Assembly (NCBI GenBank): GCA_003162615.1
Contig: PMNG01000066.1
Coordinates: forward strand, 133 to 8,703
DNA: 8,571 bases
Source: Methanothrix sp.
Lineage (GTDB): Archaea; Halobacteriota; Methanosarcinia; Methanotrichales; Methanotrichaceae
Direction of reading: 5' to 3'
The position numbers and the translations under genes are program-made. A model generated the notes under the pieces. The model had not been told where the DNA came from and did no database searches. It was given only the letters and a program-made list of their open reading frames with translations. Below are positions 1 through 4,689 of this stretch, piece after piece. The stretch's first letter is position 1; every line of letters starts with the position of its first letter.

Positions 1-104
1 CAATTTATCCCTCTGATCATGAAGGCATGATCTGGGCCAATGTACGGACCTACAAATCCTATTTCTCTGAGTCGTTTGATCAGATCTCGGCGAGATATGG
101 GCAT
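1..104 (-). CDS. hicA: HicA-type toxin, N-terminal part (runs off window edge)
   Basis: Only the first 34 codons are present; the gene continues past base 1. HicA toxins are small dsRBD-fold mRNA interferases that cut RNA and are held inactive by HicB. The visible sequence fits the family: an N-terminal helix starting MPISRRDLIKRLREIGF, then GPYIGPDHAFM, which corresponds to the loop and the conserved catalytic histidine (H26 here) followed by the F-M strand. The start ATG at 104-102 lies only 4 bases after the hicB stop, so the two genes are translationally close and surely co-transcribed. The order is antitoxin first, which is the reverse of the classic hicAB order but common in archaea. 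It is too short to say whether the toxin is intact. Confidence 0.82.
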   Translation of the reverse strand, partial: MPISRRDLIKRLREIGFVGPYIGPDHAFMIRGIN

Positions 105-108
105 GAGT

Positions 109-369
109 CTATTCGACAACAGGAACAGTCTCCTGGGGGAAGTTTATAGTATGGCCACCTATCGAAGGGATTGGATGTCCTAGCCGGATGCCCAAAAGCA
201 CCCATTCTTCTATAACTCCTATAAGTTCCCTTCTTGCCTCTTCGATAGTTTTGCCTGTGGCCCATGCGCCGGGAAGATCTGGAACAGAGACAAAAATAGG
301 CTCCTCTTCGCCTTCAAGTGTCTTATAAACCGCTCTCTCTAAGGCGGCCGCTATATACTCAGCGAACAT
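109..369 (-). CDS. hicB: HicB-family antitoxin
   Basis: An 86-residue protein of the HicB family (partial RNase H fold), which binds and neutralises HicA. Diagnostic stretches are FVSVPDLPGAWATGKTIEEA at residues 26-45 (the strand, the PDLPG turn, then the G-T-EEA helix start), followed by the amphipathic helix with VIEEW near residue 52, and GHPIPSIGG near 64-72. The N-terminal MFAEYIAAALERA segment is typical of archaeal HicB proteins. There is no added ribbon-helix-helix or HTH domain, so this version is short and may repress its promoter poorly or not at all. The start at 369 has no clear Shine-Dalgarno; a TTAAAT-like box about 30 bases upstream would suit a near-leaderless mRNA. The downstream partner hicA starts 4 bases after the stop. 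Confidence 0.9.
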   Translation of the reverse strand: MFAEYIAAALERAVYKTLEGEEEPIFVSVPDLPGAWATGKTIEEARRELIGVIEEWVLLGIRLGHPIPSIGGHTINFPQETVPVVE

Positions 370-789
370 ATCAAAATCCTATTAACGCCTGTTGAGATTT
401 AACATTATCCTGCCTCAGCTTTATGTGGCCTGAAATAATGGCTTAAGGACACACAAGGTTTTAAAGGGAATTAGATGTACGCACATTTTCCGATATTTAC
501 CCACAGTTGATTATACAACTCATAAAAACGGCCTAAATGCTCTTCTGGCTAACCTACCGTTCCGGTACACTATAATATTGATTTATCGACAATTGCCCGT
601 TACCGCTTTTTCGATAGCATTAGCATAGAGAAGACGCTGTATAATCGAGAGCGTATCATCAGGGGTCTGAGATCAGAAAGGTGTTTATAAAATGTGCTGC
701 AGCTTTTAAGATTTACAAAAAATGGCAATAGTGTTCTACAGTTACACATAGTAGTTCTACACGGGATTAGCCATAAGTTAGTTTTGTAA
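370..789. other. 420-bp AT-rich gap without a recognisable gene
   Basis: No frame on either strand gives a protein I recognise. The segment nearest 370 must hold the hicBA promoter (minus strand). A good TATA-like box, CTATAATATT at about 571-580 (plus strand), could drive a transcript towards the PAS-like scrap further on. An 8-base direct repeat GTTCTACA occurs at 733-740 and 754-761, exactly 21 bases apart. It looks like decayed or regulatory accessory DNA. Confidence 0.4.
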
Positions 790-978
790 AAGAAGGCCAG
801 AGCAGAAGGCTGCGGAGTGGTAAAGGCACTCCAGACCAAGTCTCGCATCAACACGGAAGTACTGGTAATGGGGAACTCTCGTCCGATCCAGGTTACTGCT
901 ATCCCATTCCAGAACAAAGAGGGAGAATGGCTAGTGGCCGAGGTCAGCATGGGCATCTCGGCGAGCATCAACGCATAG
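790..978 (+). pseudogene. PAS-like domain fragment without a start codon (probable gene remnant)
   Basis: Sixty-two open codons lie between an in-frame TAA (787-789) and TAG (976-978). The peptide includes AEGCGVVKALQTKSRINTEV, then IQVTAIPFQNKEGEWLVAEV and a short tail. This resembles the C-terminal half of a PAS sensor domain: a helix with a Cys before the A-L-x-T turn, then strands with the P-x-x-x-x-x-G-E-W-L-V-AEV hairpin that normally leads into the next domain. No plausible start codon or domain beginning lies in frame, and the expected following domain is absent, so I read it as the remnant of a larger sensor protein. The codon composition looks real and GC-richer than the flanks. The opposite-strand ORF over this stretch is a shadow. 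The domain call comes from pattern only. Confidence 0.4.
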
Positions 979-1084
979 ACTGGGTCTTCCTTATTTCATG
1001 GTCCAGGCAACGGTATCTACGCAATCTGTAGCTCTGTTATCGGTGTACTATTTAACGTTAATCATCGAAAAATCTGGATAGCTG

Positions 1085-1141
1085 TAAGTACTATTATCAT
1101 ATAAGTCAATGTGAATCTGACGTACTTATCTTGATTCAGAT
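1085..1141. promoter_or_regulatory. Inverted repeats and TATA-like box upstream of padR-type gene
   Basis: Two inverted repeats sit just before the regulator gene: TAAGTAC (1085-1091) with GTACTTA (1122-1128), and ATCTGA (1115-1120) with TCAGAT (1136-1141). A TATA-like CATATAAG lies at 1099-1106 inside the first repeat. PadR proteins often repress their own promoter by binding short dyads as dimers, so this is a reasonable operator candidate. The arms are short and the long spacing of the first repeat is unusual for PadR, so confidence is low. Confidence 0.3.
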
Positions 1142-1149
1142 GGTATAGT

Positions 1150-1587
1150 ATGCGATACGATTTACCAGACAATTACGAGGAATTTATGCCTCAGATCGTC
1201 AAATCCTGTAAAGAAATAATTATATTATCGATGATACTTGAGCGCCCCATGAGTGGATATGATCTGATCAAGAAGATTTTCTTCAAAACAAACGTCCTAT
1301 TGAGTCAAGGAGCTGTTTATCCGATCTTGTACTTGTTTGTAGAGACGGACATACTACAAGCTACATACGAAAATGGCGATATGAGAACAAAGATGTATCA
1401 TGTCACTCCGCATAGTAGGGAAATAGCTCAAGATAAAATAGATCATTTCGTTCAGGCTTTTAATCATTTTATTACGCTAATAGACGCGGACGCCATATAC
1501 CCGCTCAGCCACCATATAAACAACGATCCTGCACTAGACCTCAGATTGGATTTTGATGGAAACAGATCGAGTATTGTGAAAACATAA
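1150..1587 (+). CDS. PadR-family winged-helix transcriptional regulator
   Basis: A 145-residue protein with a PadR winged helix at about residues 23-90. The family pattern is visible in order: IILSMILERPMSGYDLIKKI (helix 1, the G-Y-D/E-L-I signature and helix 2), then LSQGAVYPILYLF (recognition helix; the family has L-S-x-G-x-V-Y-P-x-L), a wing with YENGDMRTKMYHVTPHS (family: R-x-K-Y-Y-x-L-T), and a C-terminal helix with DHFVQAFNHF that normally forms the dimer. The last 30 residues, rich in Asp and Asn, match nothing I know. The 18-residue leader before the domain is slightly long; a second ATG at codon 13 is possible. There is no clear Shine-Dalgarno. It sits alone, 66 bases before a zinc-ribbon gene on the same strand, which may be a regulatory target. 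The ligand is not predictable. Confidence 0.86.
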   Translation: MRYDLPDNYEEFMPQIVKSCKEIIILSMILERPMSGYDLIKKIFFKTNVLLSQGAVYPILYLFVETDILQATYENGDMRTKMYHVTPHSREIAQDKIDHFVQAFNHFITLIDADAIYPLSHHINNDPALDLRLDFDGNRSSIVKT

Positions 1588-1622
1588 GTCGAGCACTATG
1601 AAGTAGAATCCTTCGTATCATC

Positions 1623-1646
1623 TTTATAATAAGTTACAAAGGAGAT
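1623..1646 (+). promoter_or_regulatory. TATA-like box and strong Shine-Dalgarno before the zinc-ribbon gene
   Basis: TTTATAAT at 1623-1630 is a good archaeal TATA box, and AAAGGAGAT at 1638-1646 is the best Shine-Dalgarno in the left half, 7 bases before the ATG at 1654. The two cannot both serve as they stand: a TATA at 1623-1630 would place the transcript start near 1650, after the Shine-Dalgarno. Either the mRNA begins further upstream (for example with padR) and the ribosome site is used, or the transcript is nearly leaderless. The Shine-Dalgarno match strongly fixes the start codon. Confidence 0.5.
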
Positions 1647-1653
1647 TTCAAAA

Positions 1654-2040
1654 ATGAAAAATGAAACTGCGAAGAAGGAAAAGCCTAATTTTGGGAAAAA
1701 GACGGCTCAGGTCGAGGCAGATACATGGAAAGCGTGCGATGCTGATGAAACATGCATAGAGTCGAAAGTTGGAATGACGATAGCAGTAGAAATACAGGAT
1801 CCGGACGAGCATTTTACTATTCCCGACCTCAAGATGTACCATCAAGAGTGTGAAGGTGGTTTCATAGAGATTCACGAGAAAGATGGATATCATTTTAGAT
1901 GCAAGAGATGTGATATATCCAGGGATATTGCTGGAAGTGACGCGAATAAAGAAGGCATGATTAATGCCGCACTAAACGGCGTAAAATATAAGACACTATC
2001 TACTCACCTTGATATGGTAATATTTATTTCAAATAAATGA
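1654..2040 (+). CDS. Small zinc-ribbon protein of unknown function
   Basis: I do not recognise this 128-residue protein. It starts with a lysine-rich, probably disordered segment (residues 1-20), followed by a Cys pair (C28 and C34) of unclear role. A candidate zinc ribbon spans residues 63-86: H63-x2-C66, the turn EGGF, a short strand pair, then C83-x2-C86. This arrangement of two metal knuckles about 16 residues apart is that of treble-clef and ribbon domains that bind nucleic acid or protein; here the first ligand is His. No signal peptide or membrane segment is seen. The start is fixed by AAAGGAGAT just upstream. It follows the padR-type gene on the same strand with similarly AT-rich codons, so the two may have arrived together; a regulator-and-target pair is a guess. 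Confidence 0.78.
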   Translation: MKNETAKKEKPNFGKKTAQVEADTWKACDADETCIESKVGMTIAVEIQDPDEHFTIPDLKMYHQECEGGFIEIHEKDGYHFRCKRCDISRDIAGSDANKEGMINAALNGVKYKTLSTHLDMVIFISNK

Positions 2041-2343
2041 TTAAATCCTACGATATAGTCTGAGTATTCACAAATACCTGGCCTGCAAGTTATCAATAGT
2101 TGATCGTACAACCGTCTAGTCTGGTATATTAGGCCAACATATTTTTATAAACCCCTTTCTGACCCCGTTACCCAATACCTTTGCGCTCCAGAATCTACAG
2201 TGCATAATCGCTTCGGATGATGCCGGTTATTCGATAGCTGGCAATCGTCGAAAATTCATTCCATAAAGTATGAAATAGCCAGTTACCTGGTGAGCACTTA
2301 CGCACTGGGACCCTAAGAGGACGTATGGCCTGGAAGATGCAAG
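2041..2343. other. 303-bp gap with an orphan TATA-like box
   Basis: No coding region is supported. TTTTTATAAA at 2142-2151 is a near-ideal archaeal TATA box on either strand, yet no intact gene begins at the right distance on either side. It may be left over from a lost gene or drive an untranslated RNA. Nothing else stands out. Confidence 0.35.
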
Positions 2344-2490
2344 TTATATGCCCCCTCTATTTTTTTGCCGCCTTGCTGCAGCCTCTTCTGCCTCAAATTC
2401 GGCTCGATTTAAAGAATGTCGCATGACGAAGCGTTCTTGAGCCCGTCCTAAGGGAAAACTAAGGGGAGCACCCACAGCGCACCTATCAGC
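2344..2490 (-). pseudogene. Possible C-terminal remnant of a lost gene
   Basis: Forty-eight open codons end at TAA (2346-2344) and are preceded directly by an in-frame TGA (2493-2491). The peptide has a strongly protein-like end: GRAQERFVMRHSLNRAEFEA, then a run rich in Glu, Ala and Arg, ending RRQKNRGGI. This reads as a charged C-terminal helix. There is only an internal ATG (position 2424), no promoter and no upstream domain, so if real it is the tail of a broken gene. I cannot name the family. A chance open frame is the main alternative. Confidence 0.25.
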
Positions 2491-2532
2491 TCAGAACTAG
2501 GCCCAAAAGCGACCCCACCAGGAATTGAAAGC

Positions 2533-2772
2533 ATGGAGCGGTACTTGACCATTAGCAATACCAAGCGGCCAAGCTACAACCAACAAAAGATCAGCATGAT
2601 GCTGTTCGTGCTAGGCTGAATTGCTGTCATGGGCGTTGCCTGATTAATTTTAACTGAAATAGAACGGCAAATTCGATACTATCGAGTTTCCAGCTATTCA
2701 GCACCAAGAAGCAAAATAAGGAAACGGATCGAGGATTATACGCACTTCTTTAGGACTTATATCCGTGGATAA
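2533..2772 (+). pseudogene. Membrane-helix ORF interrupted by two in-frame TGA codons
   Basis: Read from the ATG at 2533 to the TAA at 2770, the frame has 79 codons and is stopped only by TGA at codons 29 (2617-2619) and 37 (2641-2643). With those two positions masked, residues 21-41 form a clear hydrophobic helix (SMMLFVLG, then IAVMGVA, then LIL), preceded by a Lys/Arg/Asn/Gln-rich N-terminus and followed by a basic segment (ERQIRYYR, KIRKR). That is the profile of a small inner-membrane protein with a cytoplasmic basic tail. Both TGA codons fall where Trp would fit at one-base distance (TGG). A weak AGGAA lies 8 bases before the ATG. It may be a pseudogene with nonsense mutations or chance; two stops in 79 codons is not exceptional for random DNA. 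A second frame at 2663-2716 also reads like a protein end. Confidence 0.28.
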
Positions 2773-2974
2773 GCAGATTTTGCGCTCTACCCCATGGCCC
2801 CTGCGCGAAGGAGATCCCTCCTAACGAATAAACTCGAACCTTACATGTTGCGACGAGGCACTCGCCAGCCATATCTCTTCCGAATCTCGCTTCACTTTCG
2901 CCCTGCCTTCCAGGACTTTTTAACCTATATTCAGCATACATCTATTCCAGCATATCACAACCTCAAACCTCCTA
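2773..2974. other. Gap with opposing open frames but no supported gene
   Basis: Short open frames exist on both strands (2750-2941 minus, 2794-3003 plus). Neither shows a known domain, ribosome site or promoter at the right distance. A short dyad, AGGAG-ATCC-CTCCT (about 2809-2822), could fold into a small hairpin. I see no tRNA or known RNA motif. Confidence 0.35.
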
Positions 2975-2989
2975 ATAATGGATCATTAT
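2975..2989. repeat. Short inverted repeat ATAATG-GAT-CATTAT
   Basis: Six-base perfect arms around a three-base centre. It is the first of three neighbouring dyads spanning 2975-3064 and lies 4 bases before the long nested repeat. Confidence 0.5.
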
Positions 2990-2993
2990 CCGG

Positions 2994-3049
2994 TCATTTT
3001 TAGGATTCTCTTTGTATGTTATACATACTTTCATTAATCCTAAAAATGA
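2994..3049. repeat. Nested inverted repeat: 14-bp perfect arms enclosing a 15-bp palindrome
   Basis: TCATTTTTAGGATT (2994-3007) is the exact reverse complement of AATCCTAAAAATGA (3036-3049). The 28-base spacer itself holds GTATGTTATACATAC (3014-3028), with 6-base arms on almost the same centre of symmetry (3021 against 3021.5). DNA could extrude a cruciform here and RNA from either strand could form a long stem with a second stem inside. No target-site duplication flanks the arms, so a miniature transposon is not supported directly. It could be a protein-binding operator, a bidirectional terminator, or an inverted-repeat remnant of a mobile element. It marks the junction between AT-rich accessory DNA and the GC-richer core. 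Confidence 0.75.
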
Positions 3050-3064
3050 TTTACCGTTATCATT
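3045..3064. repeat. Short inverted repeat AATGAT / ATCATT
   Basis: Six-base arms (3045-3050 and 3059-3064) with an 8-base loop. The left arm shares bases with the right arm of the long nested repeat, so the two foldings exclude each other. Confidence 0.4.
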
Positions 3065-3091
3065 TTCATTAGCAAAGTATTTATGCTTACA

Positions 3092-3111
3092 CGTACTATG
3101 CTCGTACTATG
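3092..3111 (+). repeat. Tandem copy of CGTACTATG around a start codon
   Basis: CGTACTATG occurs at 3092-3100 and 3103-3111, an 11-base period, so an ATG is duplicated 11 bases apart. The two ATGs are in different frames; the first opens only an 11-codon frame (ending in TGA), the second starts the 69-codon ORF. A TATTTATG box at 3078-3085 lies about 25-30 bases before the second ATG, so transcription may start close to it. Confidence 0.5.
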
Positions 3112-3318
3112 GGAGGAGTTCTTGAGCACCTGAGATGGCCTCTAAATAAGAGGCTGCCGTATGGCCCTTGTGTACCTCTGCGCATGCGCAGAATCGATCT
3201 GCCGATCATGCAGCTCGAGACAGCGAAGGAGATCCTCGGCGAGGTCTTCGACACCTCATCATCAGAGGTTGATGAGATGATCAGACAGCGGCTCGCAGAG
3301 CGAGAAGAGGGTCTGTGA
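3109..3318 (+). CDS. Short hypothetical protein with a helical, charged C-terminus
   Basis: I do not recognise this ORF of 69 residues. The convincing part is the C-terminal half: from M34 it reads MQLETAKEILGEVFDTSSSE, then a second helix rich in Asp, Met, Arg and Glu, ending in REEGL. That is two amphipathic helices joined by a D-T-S-S-S-E cap, GC-rich and codon-biased like the core genes downstream. The first 25 residues look less protein-like, so the true start may be ATG 3184 (44 residues) or ATG 3208 (36 residues). A TATA-like box about 27 bases before 3109 supports the longest form as a near-leaderless transcript, and there is no Shine-Dalgarno for the internal starts. It may encode a small regulatory or partner protein; no function can be assigned. 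Confidence 0.42.
   Translation: MGGVLEHLRWPLNKRLPYGPCVPLRMRRIDLPIMQLETAKEILGEVFDTSSSEVDEMIRQRLAEREEGL
3177..3192. repeat. 16-bp perfect palindrome TCTGCGCATGCGCAGA
   Basis: A perfect two-fold symmetric site inside the short ORF, centred on the internal ATG at 3184. Such a site suits a dimeric DNA-binding protein or, in RNA, a stem that would cover the internal start. Its GC-rich character contrasts with the AT-rich dyads 130 bases upstream. Confidence 0.55.
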
Positions 3319-3423
3319 TCTCTCCATCCCCTTTTCTGTTCCCAAGTGTATAATCCCGAGCCTATTGGATCAGCCCTTTAACCAGCGTTTTGAATACTCG
3401 GTAATGAACCTTAGACAAGCCTG

Positions 3424-3432
3424 AAATATTTT
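3424..3432 (+). promoter_or_regulatory. TATA box for the flavoprotein pair
   Basis: AAATATTTT is centred about 23 bases before the ATG at 3451. With no Shine-Dalgarno present, the spacing fits a leaderless or nearly leaderless mRNA for the isf-afpA pair. Confidence 0.5.
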
Positions 3433-3450
3433 GCAAACCTACAGATTATC

Positions 3451-4032
3451 ATGATCCTCGGCATATGCGGCAGTCCTCGAAAGATGGCCACAGATCACGT
3501 CCTGGGCGAGGCCTTGAAGATGCTGGAGGAGAGGAGCGTTCAGACTGCGCTCTTCTCGGTCCGCGGCAAGAACATCAGCCCATGCAGACACTGCGATTAC
3601 TGCCTCAAGAACAAAGAGTGCATTGTCAAGGATGACATGTACCAGCTCTATCCTCTATTCAGAGAGGCAGAAGGGTTCGTGATTGCCACGCCTGTTTACA
3701 ACGGCGGCCTTTCCGCGCAGACGAAGGCCGTCATCGATAGGACCAGGGCCACCCTGGCTGCAGATCCCAATGCCCTGCGGGGAAAGCCTGGCATGGCCAT
3801 CGCTGTTGGGGGGGACCGCATGGGCGGCCAGGAGCTGGCCATTCAACAGATCCACACATTCTACATCCTGAATGGCATGATACCCATCAGCGGTGGCTTC
3901 TTCGGCGCTAATCTAGGCGCTACCTTCTGGTCCAAGGACACCCTGGAGGGAGTCAAGGAGGACGCTGAGGGGTTTAGGTCCTTGAGAAAGACTGTAAAAA
4001 AGTTTGCCGAGGCCTTCCATGTCGAAAGATAA
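3451..4032 (+). CDS. Iron-sulfur flavoprotein (NADPH-dependent FMN reductase superfamily)
   Basis: A 193-residue cytoplasmic redox protein of the ISF family, which binds FMN and one 4Fe-4S cluster per subunit and passes electrons from ferredoxin; the final acceptor in the cell is uncertain (O2 or peroxide detoxification has been suggested for relatives). Visible elements in order: strand-loop MILGICGSPRK (residues 1-11), the FMN phosphate loop; the compact cluster motif C45-x2-C48-x2-C51-x5-C57, exactly the ISF spacing; ATPVYNGGLSAQTKAVIDR (79-97), the flavin-ring loop of flavodoxin-like folds; and VGGDRMGGQE (119-128). All four cysteines are present, so it should be active. Length is normal for the family. 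It precedes afpA by 27 bases on the same strand. The first base at 3451 is the only reasonable start, since it begins the first beta strand. Confidence 0.93.
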   Translation: MILGICGSPRKMATDHVLGEALKMLEERSVQTALFSVRGKNISPCRHCDYCLKNKECIVKDDMYQLYPLFREAEGFVIATPVYNGGLSAQTKAVIDRTRATLAADPNALRGKPGMAIAVGGDRMGGQELAIQQIHTFYILNGMIPISGGFFGANLGATFWSKDTLEGVKEDAEGFRSLRKTVKKFAEAFHVER

Positions 4033-4040
4033 TTATCTTT
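4025..4040. repeat. 16-bp perfect palindrome over the isf stop codon
   Basis: AAAGATAATTATCTTT is perfectly symmetric and contains the stop codon TAA (4030-4032) of the iron-sulfur flavoprotein gene. It is AT-rich within GC-rich surroundings and overlaps a TATA-like TTTTAAA (4038-4044). It could be an operator or a second promoter region for afpA; a terminator is unlikely as the T tract is short and another gene follows. Confidence 0.5.
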
Positions 4041-4059
4041 TAAAGGGCTAGGACCTATC

Positions 4060-4644
4060 ATGGCCATTGAAGGAGCGCGCCGCAAAGTAGCCTGGGGGAT
4101 AACCGGGAGCGGAGACAGAATCGTAGAGACCGTAGAGGTCATGAAAGAGCTGCAGAAAAAGTACGACGATGTTGTGGACATCCGGGTCTTCGTCTCCAAG
4201 GCAGGTGAACAGGTTATAAAGTACTACAAGCTCTTCAACGACCTAGAGAAGAACTTCGACAAGGTTTGGGTGGAGATTAACTCCAACTCTCCCTTCCTCG
4301 CCGGCCAGCTTCAGGTGAAGAGGTACGAGTTCCTGATCATCGCTCCGGCCACCTCCAACACTGTCGCCAAGATATCCTTAGGCCTAGCTGACTCACTGCT
4401 GGCCAACGCTGCCATCATGAGCCAAAAGGCTTTCATTCCAACATACATAATGCCCTGCGACTACAAACCGGGAATTCTGACAACCCGGCTTCCGGATGGA
4501 AGCGCGATGCGCCTTCGGATAAGAAAGGAGGACGCCGACAACGTCCAGAAGCTGAGGATGATGGAAGATGTTTTTGTGATAGAAACGCCACAAGAAATCC
4601 ATACAGTCTTCGAGAAATATTTCGCGGCCAAAAAGATTGGATAA
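4060..4644 (+). CDS. afpA: Archaeoflavoprotein AfpA
   Basis: A 194-residue FMN-binding flavoprotein of the UbiX/PPC-decarboxylase-like (Flavoprotein) superfamily, archaeal AfpA branch. In Archaeoglobus fulgidus AfpA takes electrons from reduced ferredoxin; its acceptor is not settled. Seen here: VAWGITGSGD (residues 10-19), the first strand and FMN phosphate loop; VFVSKAGEQVIKYY (43-56); APATSNTVAKISLGLADSLL (95-114), the family flavin-binding segment; and MPCDYKPG (131-138) near the active site. The C-terminal 50 residues (RLRIRKEDADNVQKLR onwards) are typical of AfpA. It follows the iron-sulfur flavoprotein with a 27-base gap, and these two are also neighbours in other archaea as I recall, suggesting one electron-transfer unit. 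A weak AGGA lies about 8 bases before the ATG. The gene ends convergent with the surface-protein gene. Confidence 0.9.
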   Translation: MAIEGARRKVAWGITGSGDRIVETVEVMKELQKKYDDVVDIRVFVSKAGEQVIKYYKLFNDLEKNFDKVWVEINSNSPFLAGQLQVKRYEFLIIAPATSNTVAKISLGLADSLLANAAIMSQKAFIPTYIMPCDYKPGILTTRLPDGSAMRLRIRKEDADNVQKLRMMEDVFVIETPQEIHTVFEKYFAAKKIG

Positions 4645-4689
4645 ATGACCAAGGCAAGAACTTCTAGCCTCTGGATTCTTTCTATGGAA

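Noticed and set aside
84..96. Palindrome ATCTCG-G-CGAGAT inside hicA
   Set aside because: It lies in conserved coding sequence and has no context suggesting a site; likely chance.
600..971. 123-codon minus-strand ORF
   Set aside because: It is the shadow of the PAS-like plus-strand frame; the peptide has no domain pattern, and composition is that of a reverse-strand frame.
2533..2772. TGA read as tryptophan or another recoded residue
   Set aside because: No evidence of a changed code: the confident genes in the window use TGA as a normal stop (cfbE, secE, surface protein). Decay is the simpler view.
2750..2941. 63-codon minus-strand ORF (and the plus-strand ORF 2794-3003 facing it)
   Set aside because: No recognisable domain, no ribosome site, no promoter at the right distance; the two overlap each other and neither is convincing. 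I considered an intron or RT remnant but saw no motif.
2994..3049. Nested repeat as an insertion sequence or CRISPR repeat
   Set aside because: No transposase, no target-site duplication beside the arms, and no repeated spacer structure.
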